This document shows positions 7,315 through 16,022 of a stretch of DNA of 64,000 nucleotides, one piece after another (position 1 is the stretch's first letter; each line of letters opens with the position of its first letter). The notes below the pieces were generated by a model that worked only from the letters and a program-made list of their open reading frames with translations, was not told the origin of the DNA and made no database searches. The DNA is from Ruegeria lacuscaerulensis (GTDB lineage Bacteria; Pseudomonadota; Alphaproteobacteria; Rhodobacterales; Rhodobacteraceae). The position numbers and the translations under genes are program-made. The stretch lies in contig NZ_WPZL01000018.1 of the NCBI RefSeq assembly GCF_013031245.1, positions 1 to 64,000 on the forward strand, in the 5' to 3' direction.

Positions 7315-8259
7315 ATGTTTCAGCTGTACAGAGCGATCTGGCGCGCCAGCGCCGGGCGGCAGATCATCCTTATTGTTCTATCCATCGCCATCGCGGCTCT
7401 GGCAGCGGTGCCGCTGGAGTTTCAGCGCGACATCATCAACCACCTCACCGCCGACGATGTTGAAACGGACCGGTTGATCTATTTGGGCATGGGGATGATG
7501 GCCGTGATCCTGCTCAGCCTCGGACTGAAGTGGCTGCTGGGCTATCGCGCCGGAACGTTGGGTGAGGATTTGATCCGCATGATCCGCCAAAGACTTTTGG
7601 TGCGTTCGGCCGACTTGAACGAATCGGGTGAAACGGTGCGTAAGGGCACCATGACCACCGCCATCTCGGCCGAGGCGGAAGAACTGGGCAAATTCGCCGG
7701 CGGCGCCTTTTCTGACCCCGTTGTACAGATCGGAACCTTGATCAGCGTGATCGGCTATATTTCCTCGACCCAACCAGGGTTGGGCATGATCGCACTATCC
7801 ATGATCGTGCCCCAAATTATCATCGTCCTGATGTCACAGCGCAAAGTGAACATCTTCGTGGCTGAGCGCGTCCGAATTCTGCGCAGTTCCACTGACCGGC
7901 TGACAACCGAAGACATCAATGCGGTGGCGCGCGACGTCGAGGCTCAGTTTGACGATATCTACAACACGCGCCGCAGGATGTTCATCTGGAAGCTGTCGGC
8001 CAAATTTCTGCTGAGCGTCATCAACGGTGCCGGGACAGTCGGAGTTCTGATGCTGGGCGGTTATTTGGTTCTGAACGGCAGAACGGATGTCGGTACGGTG
8101 GTGGCCGCGACAAGCGGGCTTGGCCGTATTCAAGGCCCTACGGCGTTCCTGATCGCGTTTTACCGGCAGGTCAGCGCCAACCGTATCAAATATGAGCTAA
8201 TGCTGGAACTGTTCGGCCCCAACCCCGAACAATATCGCCAACTAAAGAGGCGGAACTAA
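7315..8259 (+). CDS. ABC exporter transmembrane domain without ATPase domain
   Basis: The 314 residues match the type IV ABC exporter membrane domain: an N-terminal span (IILIVLSIAIAALAAVPLEF), a second (MMAVILLSLGLKWLLGY), coupling-helix-like GEDLIRMIRQRLL, two more hydrophobic hairpins, and the segment RIQGPTAFLIAFYRQ that normally precedes the ATPase. The protein ends there: no Walker A, signature or Walker B follows, and no ATPase gene is adjacent. It either works with an ATPase encoded elsewhere or has a non-transport role. The ribosome site (AAGGA) is 13 bases from the ATG, so the exact start is less certain. Confidence 0.8.
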   Translation: MFQLYRAIWRASAGRQIILIVLSIAIAALAAVPLEFQRDIINHLTADDVETDRLIYLGMGMMAVILLSLGLKWLLGYRAGTLGEDLIRMIRQRLLVRSADLNESGETVRKGTMTTAISAEAEELGKFAGGAFSDPVVQIGTLISVIGYISSTQPGLGMIALSMIVPQIIIVLMSQRKVNIFVAERVRILRSSTDRLTTEDINAVARDVEAQFDDIYNTRRRMFIWKLSAKFLLSVINGAGTVGVLMLGGYLVLNGRTDVGTVVAATSGLGRIQGPTAFLIAFYRQVSANRIKYELMLELFGPNPEQYRQLKRRN

Positions 8260-8260
8260 A

Positions 8261-8291
8261 AAAGACCGCGCAGCGCAGGCTGTCGCGGTCT
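8261..8291 (-). terminator. Intrinsic terminator of efp
   Basis: GACCGCG and CGCGGTC arms (8264-8270, 8284-8290) form a stem that on the minus strand is followed by TTTTTTA. It lies 26 bases after the efp stop. There is no T tract in the plus direction, so it serves efp rather than the ABC-type gene. Confidence 0.85.
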
Positions 8292-8316
8292 CCTGATGGA
8301 CTTCATAGGCGTCGAA

Positions 8317-8880
8317 TTACGCGCGCTCGGAATATTCCATGGTTTCCGTGTTCACCACGATCATTTCATCCTGACCAATGAAGGGCGGCACCATGACCTT
8401 GACGCCATTGTCCAGAATCGCTGGCTTGAACGAGTTCGCAGCGGTCTGTCCTTTGACCACCGGCTCGGTCTCGACGATTTTACAGGTCACTTTCTGGGGC
8501 AGCGTGGCGTTCAGCGCCTCACTTTCGTAGAATTCTACCAAAATAGTCATACCGTCCTGCAAAAACGGGCGACGTTCACCCAGCAGTTCGGCAGGCAGTT
8601 CAATCTGCTCGTAGGTTTCGGAATCCATGAACACCAGCATCCCGTCGGATTCGTACAGGAACTGCTGATCTTTTTGCTCCAGCCGGACACGCTCGACCTT
8701 GTCGGCAGAACGGAACCGTTCGTTCAGCTTTGAGCCATTGCGCAGGTTGCGCAATTCGACCTGCGCAAAAGCGCCGCCTTTACCGGGCTTTACATGGTCG
8801 ACCTTGACGGCAGCCCACAGCCCGTCGTTATGCTCAAGCACATTGCCGGGGCGAATTTCGTTCCCATTTATCTTGGGCAT
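8317..8880 (-). CDS. efp: Elongation factor P
   Basis: A 187-residue cytoplasmic translation factor that relieves ribosome stalling at polyproline stretches by entering the E site. It has the standard three beta-barrel domains and normal length. The loop [10 protein letters not shown] carries Lys34, the residue that EpmA/EpmB-type enzymes beta-lysylate. The C-terminal segment TMEYSERA is close to the usual ending. It is monocistronic: a good promoter at 8923-8951 and an intrinsic terminator at 8261-8291 bracket it. Confidence 0.97.
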   Translation of the reverse strand: MPKINGNEIRPGNVLEHNDGLWAAVKVDHVKPGKGGAFAQVELRNLRNGSKLNERFRSADKVERVRLEQKDQQFLYESDGMLVFMDSETYEQIELPAELLGERRPFLQDGMTILVEFYESEALNATLPQKVTCKIVETEPVVKGQTAANSFKPAILDNGVKVMVPPFIGQDEMIVVNTETMEYSERA

Positions 8881-8922
8881 GACTTAAATCCTTCACAAAC
8901 GGTTGATGCGTCAGTTCCCGAC

Positions 8923-8951
8923 CCTATATCTGGCGGGACCACACCTGACAA
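8923..8951 (-). promoter_or_regulatory. efp: Predicted efp promoter
   Basis: On the minus strand TTGTCA (8946-8951) and TATAGG (8923-8928) are separated by 17 bases, a good sigma-70-type arrangement. The implied start of transcription leaves a leader of about 35 bases before the efp ATG. Confidence 0.65.
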
Positions 8952-9098
8952 GACAACGAGACCTAGTGCTGCACTTGCAGAAAGCTATGCAAATGACGCA
9001 ACGCAACTATGCATTTCTGGTGTATCCGAATCACACCTAATAGGTCATAAGGACCCTCACGCCGAAAATGCAAGAGCAAGAACAACAAGGGAAACGAG

Positions 9099-9419
9099 AT
9101 GAGAGATTTCGTTGACGGCACTGCCTTTAATAACGAACAAGGCAATCGTGCACGCAAACTTTTCGCGGCCGTTGTGTTGGCCGCACTTGATGACGCCATC
9201 GCCGATGACAAAAAGTACGGCAACGGCCCGGAACAAATCGCCCGCTGGGCGCGTTCGCGTGATGGTCGCGAAGTGCTATCCTGTGCCGGTATCGACCCGA
9301 ACGAGCGCGTTGTCAGCGGACTGATGGAGTTTGTTGGCCGTGGCGTGCGTACTTCGGTTGCACTGTCGCGTGAAGAGAGCGAGCGTCGCAATGCCGCTCA
9401 GCAGGCAGAAGCCGCCTGA
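9099..9419 (+). CDS. Small conserved protein, probably DUF6280-like
   Basis: The 106-residue acidic, soluble, helical protein has no signal or membrane span. It reads like a compact helical bundle, with DGTAFNNEQGNRARKLFAAVVLAALDDAI at the start split over two helices and GPEQIARWARSRDGREVL in the middle. I believe close relatives occur across Rhodobacteraceae (DUF6280), but no function is known to me. GGGAAACGAG precedes the ATG. A strong terminator follows directly, so it is its own transcription unit; the 218-base upstream region holds the efp promoter and an untranslated leader. Confidence 0.82.
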   Translation: MRDFVDGTAFNNEQGNRARKLFAAVVLAALDDAIADDKKYGNGPEQIARWARSRDGREVLSCAGIDPNERVVSGLMEFVGRGVRTSVALSREESERRNAAQQAEAA

Positions 9420-9440
9420 TCCAAGGCGACCTCTGAAGGA

Positions 9441-9478
9441 AAAAGCGCGCTCCCGAGACCGGAGCGCGCTTTTCTTTT
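9441..9478. terminator. Strong bidirectional intrinsic terminator
   Basis: Thirteen-base perfect arms AAAAGCGCGCTCC and GGAGCGCGCTTTT (9441-9453, 9461-9473) with a 7-base loop are followed by T-rich sequence on the plus strand and by five T on the minus strand. It ends both the 9099 gene and the convergent membrane-protein gene. Confidence 0.92.
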
Positions 9479-9485
9479 GGGCACT

Positions 9486-10055
9486 TCAAAAAAACAAAAG
9501 CCACTGGCGAGCCACCCAGACTTCTGCGCCTAAAAGCACTGCAAAGAACAGTTTGGCCGAGACCGACAGCCCTCTCCTCCATAGCACCAAGTAGGCGGCT
9601 GAACAGATCGCTATGGATGCCGGCACCACCCACAGCGCGTTATGTGTCCTGTCCCAATAGCTGACCGGACTGTGAAACACCCAATCGCTCAGCGGCCAGA
9701 ACTGCGGCCGTCCATCGCCTGCATGCAGCAGGAAATCCATCCCCAGATGCAGAATCCCCGCGGACGCAGCAACCGTCAGAAAGTGCCAGGCGCGCCACAC
9801 CCCCAGCAACAGTGCCAGTCCCCACAGGATAAATGAGTTGTCGATGGCAAATACTGTCTGCCACGCGGGCGAAAAATAGAGCTGATCGAAAACCTCCTGT
9901 GCCGGAATACCCAAAATGTACAGAGAAGTACCGGCCATTACATAAAGCGACAGATCAGGCAGCAATGACCCCAGCAGCGCGGCCCAAAGGGTCTGTCCCT
10001 TCGCGGGGCGCGCGAAAACGGTGGCACCGATCAAAAGATGCGCAGGAGTGTTCAT
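9486..10055 (-). CDS. DUF457/YdjM-like membrane protein (putative metal-dependent hydrolase)
   Basis: A 189-residue inner-membrane protein with about five spans. The N-terminus NTPAHLLIG and the following GSLLPDLSLY resemble the DUF457 group, whose conserved His and Asp residues were proposed to bind metal; a later HLGMDFLLH adds a second His/Asp cluster. No enzymatic activity is established for the group. I start at ATG 10055; a TTG eight codons upstream has no advantage. It diverges from cobQ with 61 bases between the starts, and such neighbours are sometimes mislabelled as cobalamin proteins only because of this position. Confidence 0.75.
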   Translation of the reverse strand: MNTPAHLLIGATVFARPAKGQTLWAALLGSLLPDLSLYVMAGTSLYILGIPAQEVFDQLYFSPAWQTVFAIDNSFILWGLALLLGVWRAWHFLTVAASAGILHLGMDFLLHAGDGRPQFWPLSDWVFHSPVSYWDRTHNALWVVPASIAICSAAYLVLWRRGLSVSAKLFFAVLLGAEVWVARQWLLFF

Positions 10056-10116
10056 CCGGGGCTTTCCCTTTGTCTTCAAATCAGGTCATCTGCGCGTCAT
10101 CGTATAGGAGACACCC

Positions 10117-11574
10117 ATGGTTCGCGCCATCATGATTCAGGGGACCGGCAGCAACGTCGGAAAATCGGTTCTGGTCGCCGGGCTGGCGCGGGCCTACACA
10201 CGCCGCGGGTTGCGGGTTGCGCCGTTCAAGCCGCAGAACATGTCGAACAACGCGGCCGTAACCGAAAATGGTGGTGAGATCGGGCGCGCTCAGGCCCTGC
10301 AGGCGCGTGCGGCCAAGCGACCGACGCATACGGATATGAACCCGATCCTGTTGAAACCCGAGACTGATACCGGTGCTCAGATCATTATACAGGGTCAGCG
10401 CGCGGGAACGATGAAGGCGGGTGACTATCGCAAGGACAAGTCCAGGCTGCTTGGTGCTGCTCTGGAAAGCTTTGGCCGGCTGTGCAGCGACGCCGATCTG
10501 GTACTGATTGAGGGTGCCGGAAGTCCGGCCGAGACCAACCTGCGCAAAGGTGACATCGCGAATATGGGTTTCGCCCGTGCGGCCGGAGTGCCGGTGGTTC
10601 TGGTCGGCGATATCCACCGAGGCGGCGTGATCGCGCAGATAGTCGGAACACAGGCGGTTCTGGACAAAGATGATCTGACAATGATTCAGGGCTTTGCCGT
10701 CAACCGGTTCAAGGGCGACGTGTCCCTGTTCGACGAGGGTCGCGATGATATCGCCGTGCGCACTGGCTGGTCTTGTATGGGCGTTGTCCCGTGGTTCCAG
10801 GACGCATGGAAGCTCCCTGCCGAGGATATGATGGACATACGTTCCCATAGCGGAGGATCCTGCAAGGTTGTCGTGCCACAGTTGGAGCGGATGGCCAATT
10901 TCGACGATCTGGACCCGCTGTCAGCCGAGCCGGGCGTATCGGTCGAAATCATCCCCGCCGGTCGCCCCCTGCCCGGTGACGCCGACCTTGTATTGCTGCC
11001 CGGCAGCAAATCTACGATCGGCGATCTGAACTTTTTCCGGGCGCAAGGCTGGGACATTGACCTTTACGCCCATGTCCGTCGGGGCGGTCACGTTCTGGGC
11101 CTGTGCGGCGGCTACCAGATGCTGGGTAAAACCATCGCGGACCCGGATGGCGTCGACGGCCAACCGGGTACGGTAAAGGGCTTGGGCCTGCTGAATGTGA
11201 CCACCATCATGGCGGGCAAAAAGCAGGTCACACTGCGAACGGCCCGGACAATTCCGAACGCCGAGCCTGTCACTGGGTATGAGATTCACATGGGCCGGAC
11301 CGAAGGCCCGGATTGCGAACGTGCCTGGCTGGAGATTGAAAACCGGCCGGAAGGCGCCGCCAATCAGACTGGTCGCGTTCGCGGCAGCTACCTTCACGGT
11401 ATTTTTTCGTCAGACGCGTTCAGAGCCAGCTATCTGGAACAGTTGGGCGCAGTATCAGACCTGTCTTACGAGGATGGGGTAGAGGATACTCTGGATGCGC
11501 TGGCGGATCATCTGGAACGACATATGGACCTGGATCGCCTATTGGCGACGGCCAGGCCTCCAAGTCGGTCGTAA
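10117..11574 (+). CDS. cobQ: Cobyric acid synthase CobQ
   Basis: A 485-residue cytoplasmic ATP- and glutamine-dependent amidotransferase that amidates side chains b, d, e and g of adenosylcobyrinic acid a,c-diamide to give cobyric acid. The N-terminal dethiobiotin-synthetase-like domain starts with [18 protein letters not shown] (P-loop). The C-terminal class I-like glutaminase has [11 protein letters not shown] with the catalytic Cys, and a C-terminal SYLHGIF His. AGGAGA is placed eight to nine bases before the ATG. It stands apart from the main cob operon (starting at 17.3 kb) and no riboswitch precedes it; the divergent gap is only 61 bases. Confidence 0.97.
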   Translation: MVRAIMIQGTGSNVGKSVLVAGLARAYTRRGLRVAPFKPQNMSNNAAVTENGGEIGRAQALQARAAKRPTHTDMNPILLKPETDTGAQIIIQGQRAGTMKAGDYRKDKSRLLGAALESFGRLCSDADLVLIEGAGSPAETNLRKGDIANMGFARAAGVPVVLVGDIHRGGVIAQIVGTQAVLDKDDLTMIQGFAVNRFKGDVSLFDEGRDDIAVRTGWSCMGVVPWFQDAWKLPAEDMMDIRSHSGGSCKVVVPQLERMANFDDLDPLSAEPGVSVEIIPAGRPLPGDADLVLLPGSKSTIGDLNFFRAQGWDIDLYAHVRRGGHVLGLCGGYQMLGKTIADPDGVDGQPGTVKGLGLLNVTTIMAGKKQVTLRTARTIPNAEPVTGYEIHMGRTEGPDCERAWLEIENRPEGAANQTGRVRGSYLHGIFSSDAFRASYLEQLGAVSDLSYEDGVEDTLDALADHLERHMDLDRLLATARPPSRS

Positions 11575-11577
11575 CGC

Positions 11578-12360
11578 TTATTCCAGTTTCTGTTCGGCCA
11601 GCGCCCGATAAATTTCTCGCCGCACCATTTTCCGAACATTGCGGGTAATGCGCTCGCCCAGCACGCCTTGCAACTCTTCCCGAACAACCTGCGCAATCAG
11701 TTCGCGCAACGCCTCTTTGTCCATGGCCGGTGCATCCGTCAGCGCTTGAACCTCAATCTGATCAGGGATTTCCTTCGCAGAAACAGCGGGATCACGAATA
11801 AAGGTCGCTGTGGTGACAGGCTCAGTTTGCCCTGTCTGCTTTGTCTCTTGCTTTGCCACCTTTGTTTCGACCACCGGATCGTCGTTTTCGCTGTTGGTGT
11901 CGACCAAGTCGAATTCCTGCTCCGAGGTCCACGCAAGTATCCTGTTAGGCGTACCTGCATAGGCATCATCACTGTCACCATCCGGTTCCCACTGATCTTC
12001 GGTTCGCGCAATGGCAGCTTCCAACGCTTCGATCTTGGCGCTCAGGCTTCCTGCAAGGCCTTCCTCGGGTTCGGGCTTTTTCTGTTCAGCGGCTGGTTCA
12101 GAATGCTGAACGATATCGCAGGCGCGCAGAACCATCGGCTTTACCGAATCTTCGGCCTTGTAGACCGTTTCTTCTTTTACTGGCTGAGACAGGTCTTTAG
12201 CTGCTTCACCGACGCGCAAGGCATCGGTCAGAACCAATTTGCTTCGTTTTCGAGAATTGGACGATAGTAAGTTTGGAATCTTTCGATCCTCTTCGCTTAC
12301 TAAACGTTTAATCGAGGACAGGACGTCCTCGATTCCCGCGTTTACGACTTTTTCCGTCAT
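11578..12360 (-). CDS. PopZ-like (DUF2497-type) pole-organising protein candidate
   Basis: The 260-residue protein has the layout of PopZ-family proteins: a short N-terminal helix (GIEDVLSSIKRLVSEED), a long acidic low-complexity middle rich in Glu, Asp, Thr and Pro, and a charged helical C-terminus (LRELIAQVVREEL...RMVRREIYRAL). PopZ forms a polar matrix that anchors chromosome centromeres and signalling proteins in Caulobacter. The N-terminal helix also carries the Rhodobacterales-like KLVLTDALRV motif nearby. It follows tolC and the PCMT-family gene on the same strand, 74 bases after tolC. The family assignment is by architecture, not by clear identity. Confidence 0.6.
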   Translation of the reverse strand: MTEKVVNAGIEDVLSSIKRLVSEEDRKIPNLLSSNSRKRSKLVLTDALRVGEAAKDLSQPVKEETVYKAEDSVKPMVLRACDIVQHSEPAAEQKKPEPEEGLAGSLSAKIEALEAAIARTEDQWEPDGDSDDAYAGTPNRILAWTSEQEFDLVDTNSENDDPVVETKVAKQETKQTGQTEPVTTATFIRDPAVSAKEIPDQIEVQALTDAPAMDKEALRELIAQVVREELQGVLGERITRNVRKMVRREIYRALAEQKLE

Positions 12361-12434
12361 TGTTCTCTACCGCTCTATCCACAAGATCGAGTGTAGCTAA
12401 ACAAGTCAAACGTCACAACAGGTAGTATCAGCTC

Positions 12435-13856
12435 TTAGTCTCGGCGCAACGCTTTGAGAACGCGATCCAGGTCCTTGCTTTGCCTGCTGATCTGGGCCGG
12501 AGCCTTTTTTACCAGATTGTAGTAAAGGGTTGGATCGTAAATTTGAACCGCAAGTCCCAGACGTTCGGCAGTCAACAGGCCCTGTGCCTGAAGCAGCTGA
12601 TACGCAGCCCGGGACCGTTCGGTTCGCGATGCAACTTCGGCCAATTGCGCGTCCAGCAAATCCTGCTGGGCATTCAGAACGTCCAGAGTGGTACGTGCGC
12701 CCAAAGTTGCTTCTTCACGAATTCCGTCAAAAGCAACCTGCGAGGCACGGACACGTTCTGTCGATGCTCTCAGGCTGGCTGTGGCGGCCTGAAAAGCGGC
12801 ATAAGCGTCCGCGACCCCCTGAGTGATGTCTTTCTGTACGTTCAGCAGGTTAGCGCGCGACGCGTCCCGTGTCGCCATTGAGCGGCGGACACTGGCGGCT
12901 AGTCGACCACCGGCATAGATCGGCTGGTTAAAGTTCAGCGAAACTGACGCATCTTCGAGGTTGTCGTCATTGTCATAGCTTTCTCTGATCCCTGCATCGG
13001 CGTTCAGGCTGACATTGGGACCGAGGTTGGCGCGTTGTTGCTGAACTTGCAGGTCCAAAGCCCGCACCTCGTGCTGCGCGGACAGGATGGATGGGTGGTT
13101 GCGTTGGGCGAGACTGACCGCTTCGGCCTCGGACCGTGGCAGGTTGGGTAGGCTGGGTTGGCCCGCTGTCCGACCCGGTTGCTTGCCAACAGCGTTCACA
13201 TATTCAGCCTGAGCGATGCTCAGATTACCCCGGGCGACAGCCAAATCCGCTTGCGAGCTGGCAAGTTGCGCTTCGGACAGTGCGACGTCTGTTCGTGTGA
13301 CCTCACCAACTTCGAATCGATCTTGCGAGGCCCGCAGTTCTTCTGCCGACACGTCTACGTTGTTCAGCCGAATCTGTACGGTTTCTTCCTGCAGCAAAAC
13401 ACCAAGATAAGCTTCCGCTGCGCGAAACAGGACTAATTGTTCAATATCCAGCAGGTTCTGCCGTGTGGACAGAACGATTTCCTGCGCGGATTGTTTGCCC
13501 AAAACCGAAAACCCACCATCATAGATCAGCTGGCTCAGGGTAAGGCCCGTAAAAAAGTTCGACGGTTCATTCCTGGTTACGACACCACTGGTCGTTGCTC
13601 TGGTGTAATCCTGACTTACCTGCACCGTCCAGTTGATGATCGGCCGCAGTGCTGACAATGCGATTGCAACGTCTTCATCAGCGGCGCGCAATAACGCGCG
13701 GTTCTGTTCCAGCAAACCGCTTGTGTTATAGGCCCCGATAAATGCATCGGTTAAATTATCGGCCCAAACTGCTCGTCCTGGCAACGCACTGAGGGCGATC
13801 CCCGCCGTCACTACCAATGCTCTAACGAACTTCCTCCCAGTGCCCCTTGAACGCAT
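12435..13856 (-). CDS. tolC: TolC family outer membrane efflux protein
   Basis: A 473-residue outer-membrane channel for type I secretion or RND/MFS efflux. Residues 1-32 are a signal peptide ending near GRAVWA. The mature part shows two internally related halves with long Gln/Ala-rich coiled-coil helices (AEAYLGVLLQEETVQIRLNN; DAYAAFQAATASLRAS) and the beta-strand segment NFNQPIYAGG typical of TolC. AAGGATT precedes the ATG. Upstream on the same strand lies the PCMT-family gene and downstream the PopZ-like gene, an arrangement that I recall from other Roseobacters. There is no transporter partner next to it, so it may serve several systems. Confidence 0.92.
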   Translation of the reverse strand: MRSRGTGRKFVRALVVTAGIALSALPGRAVWADNLTDAFIGAYNTSGLLEQNRALLRAADEDVAIALSALRPIINWTVQVSQDYTRATTSGVVTRNEPSNFFTGLTLSQLIYDGGFSVLGKQSAQEIVLSTRQNLLDIEQLVLFRAAEAYLGVLLQEETVQIRLNNVDVSAEELRASQDRFEVGEVTRTDVALSEAQLASSQADLAVARGNLSIAQAEYVNAVGKQPGRTAGQPSLPNLPRSEAEAVSLAQRNHPSILSAQHEVRALDLQVQQQRANLGPNVSLNADAGIRESYDNDDNLEDASVSLNFNQPIYAGGRLAASVRRSMATRDASRANLLNVQKDITQGVADAYAAFQAATASLRASTERVRASQVAFDGIREEATLGARTTLDVLNAQQDLLDAQLAEVASRTERSRAAYQLLQAQGLLTAERLGLAVQIYDPTLYYNLVKKAPAQISRQSKDLDRVLKALRRD

Positions 13857-13951
13857 AACAAATCCTTCTCAAACTAAAATTATGCTGCCCGGAGTATAGT
13901 TTGCGCGTTTGTCTTCAACTTATCAAGGTGCCACAAGAATACAGGGATAGA

Positions 13952-14617
13952 TTATAGCAAAAATGCACACTCTGCAGAAAATGCCTGCAAAACCGGAGCA
14001 TTAGCGTTAAACGCATGACGCCACGTCACCCGATTTCCGGATTTGTGCCCAATCCGAACGGTTCCAAGTTCACCTTCTACGAAGAGGCACGCGATGCGGC
14101 CATGATCCTTCAACTGTGCGATCAAAGCGTCCGGAACCTGCTCAACCCCACCTTGAATCATGATGACGTCATATGGCCCGTGCTCTGTTGCGCCCTGCTC
14201 CAATGGACCAATATGCACGATTGCGTTGTCGGCATCGGCCTCCATCAGAATTGCCTGTGCCTCTGAGGCCAGACTTTCATCCACTTCCACTGCCACCACC
14301 AGTTGCGCCATCCGGGCAGCAACAGCCGTGGAATATCCCAGTGCCGGAGCGATATCCAAAACCGCCTCATCATTGGAAATATTCAGCGCATCCAGCATTT
14401 TGGCCAGTGTCCGCGGCTCCAGCAGGCAACGCCCGTCACCAAGGTCAATAATGCCTTCAGCATATGCCGCTTCTCGCTGCGCATCCGGTACAAAATTCTC
14501 TCGCTGGACGGTCAGCATGGCATCAATGATGGGGAATTTCGTTACATCAGAGGGCCGGACTTGCGTATCAACCATCGTGCGGCGCCGGGTTGCGAAATCT
14601 GTCATTGGATCGCTCAT
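13952..14617 (-). CDS. Protein-L-isoaspartate O-methyltransferase family protein
   Basis: A 221-residue SAM-dependent methyltransferase-like protein. MVDTQVRPSDVTKFPI and REAAYAEG match alphaproteobacterial PCMT-family members, followed by a Rossmann SAM-binding region (EAVLDIAPALGYSTAVAARM, VVAVEVD). The usual motif I GxGxGY appears as APALGYST, a degenerate form, and the family's active-site Thr/Ser segment is not clear, so true repair activity on isoaspartyl proteins is doubtful. Start 14617 has a GGGAAT site; the longer open frame to 14725 lacks one. It lies just upstream of tolC on the same strand. Confidence 0.82.
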   Translation of the reverse strand: MSDPMTDFATRRRTMVDTQVRPSDVTKFPIIDAMLTVQRENFVPDAQREAAYAEGIIDLGDGRCLLEPRTLAKMLDALNISNDEAVLDIAPALGYSTAVAARMAQLVVAVEVDESLASEAQAILMEADADNAIVHIGPLEQGATEHGPYDVIMIQGGVEQVPDALIAQLKDHGRIACLFVEGELGTVRIGHKSGNRVTWRHAFNANAPVLQAFSAECAFLL

Positions 14618-14833
14618 GTTATTCCCAAGGATGTCCGGCTTGTGCCATATCCAGACGAAACCGGCAACGGCTCTGACGTTGAAAGTTTTGCCGGATCGCA
14701 AGAACTTGGGGCGGCATAGTGCCATAGGGCAGAAGCCGGGGTTGGATTTTTACAACCAACCCTCTGGACGCCTCAGTCGAAAGGTGTTAAAACGCCTGCC
14801 ACACCACAGCAAGTATTTGATTTTACTTGAAAA

Positions 14834-14907
14834 GGCGAGTTGGCGGAGTGGTGACGCAGCGGATTGCAAATCCGTGTACACCGGTTCGATTCCGGTACTC
14901 GCCTCCA
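14834..14907 (+). tRNA. tRNA-Cys (GCA)
   Basis: A complete cloverleaf: acceptor arms GGCGAGT and ACTCGCC, anticodon stem GCGGA/TCCGT around loop TTGCAAA with anticodon GCA at 14866-14868, T-loop GGTTCGATTCC, discriminator U and an encoded CCA. The gene is 74 bases long and stands alone between two protein genes. Confidence 0.97.
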
Positions 14908-14950
14908 CTCTCCTGAAATGGCGCCCGGTTTCAGCGACATGAGTACTGCG

Positions 14951-15907
14951 TCATTCAGCCCTACGTCCCTGAGGAATGACTTCGTAACCAGGCTCTTCCG
15001 GTTCGTCGTCAGCCATCTCGGCTGGAAAACCGGGTGCCGTGATGTCCAGACCCGTCGCATCCTCAAGCCTTTTGATGATGTTCGGCGACAGTTCCCGATC
15101 CCCATATCGGGCAATGCCGTCATCGAAGATGCTGATCATCACCGGGTTGATTTCCAAAGGCACACCGGCACGGTCGGCGACTTCCTGAAATAAACCAATG
15201 TCCTTTTTCACAAGGTCCATCGTGAATGAGATGTCACGCGACCCGTTCAGAATGACCTGGCTTTCTGTCTCATGCACAAATGAAGTGCCCGACGAAATCT
15301 TGATCGCCTCGTAAGTGGTGTTGAGGTCCATTCCCGCCGCTTTGGCAGTCACTAATGCCTCGGCGCAGGTGATCAGGTTGGCCGTGGCAAGATAGTTCGT
15401 CAGAACCTTCAGGACAGATGCCGAGCCCAGATCGCCTGTGTGCAGGACCCGTCGCCCCATGGTGGTCAAGAACGGTAGAATCCGCTCAAACGTTGCACGA
15501 TCGCATCCCGCAAAGATCGAGATGTTGCCGGTTGCTGCCCGGTGGCACCCGCCGGATACAGGGCAGTCGACCGCAGCACCTCCGCGCTCGATCACCATGG
15601 CGCCAAGGCGTTTGACCTCGGCCTCGTCGGTTGTCGACATCTCCATCCAGATCTTGCCCAGGCTGACTTCGGGCAGCATCTCCTGCATCACAGCATCCGA
15701 GGCAGCAGGCGACGGAAGGCAGGTTATGACGGCTTCGCAGTCGCGCATCATCTGCGCCGGGCTTTCGGCTGCTTTGGCGCCTTTCGCAACGAACTCCGCC
15801 ACCAGATTCGGGTCGAGATCGTGAACCGTCAGGTCGACCCCATTGCGCAAAAGCGAACCGGACAGCTTTGCGCCCACATTTCCCAAACCGATGAATCCAA
15901 CTTTCAT
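14951..15907 (-). CDS. NAD(P)-dependent beta-hydroxyacid dehydrogenase (3-hydroxyisobutyrate dehydrogenase-like)
   Basis: A 318-residue cytoplasmic oxidoreductase. The Rossmann motif GFIGLGNVGAKL is at the N-terminus, the substrate-binding DCPVSGG around residue 120, and the catalytic Lys lies in SVLKVLTNYLA. These are the marks of the 3-hydroxyisobutyrate/tartronate-semialdehyde reductase superfamily; the exact substrate cannot be read from sequence. An Asp/Glu-rich C-terminal tail is added. The start at 15907 has a strong CAGGAGG; the long open frame to 16180 is antisense to the LysR gene. It diverges from that LysR gene and is its likely target. Confidence 0.88.
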   Translation of the reverse strand: MKVGFIGLGNVGAKLSGSLLRNGVDLTVHDLDPNLVAEFVAKGAKAAESPAQMMRDCEAVITCLPSPAASDAVMQEMLPEVSLGKIWMEMSTTDEAEVKRLGAMVIERGGAAVDCPVSGGCHRAATGNISIFAGCDRATFERILPFLTTMGRRVLHTGDLGSASVLKVLTNYLATANLITCAEALVTAKAAGMDLNTTYEAIKISSGTSFVHETESQVILNGSRDISFTMDLVKKDIGLFQEVADRAGVPLEINPVMISIFDDGIARYGDRELSPNIIKRLEDATGLDITAPGFPAEMADDEPEEPGYEVIPQGRRAE

Positions 15908-15983
15908 TTTTTTCCTCCTGCGGGACCAGTCCGATGCCCTTTCCCAGCCGAGTATTGATGTTGCGCTCAGGAAACTGAAATGA

Positions 15984-16000
15984 ATAATAACGCGCATTAT
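15984..16000. promoter_or_regulatory. Candidate LysR operator
   Basis: ATAAT and ATTAT arms separated by seven GC-rich bases make a 17-base palindrome in the 115-base divergent gap, 23 bases before the LysR start. LysR proteins bind dyads with a T-N11-A core, which this site can accommodate. Confidence 0.5.
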
Positions 16001-16022
16001 GGTCAATTTTTTTTGGTGATAG

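Noticed and set aside
8903-8930. Plus-strand TTGATG-N16-TATATC promoter-like pair
   Set aside because: It overlaps the better minus-strand efp promoter, and the next plus-strand gene is about 170 bases away, so it is probably a by-product of the same AT-rich bases.
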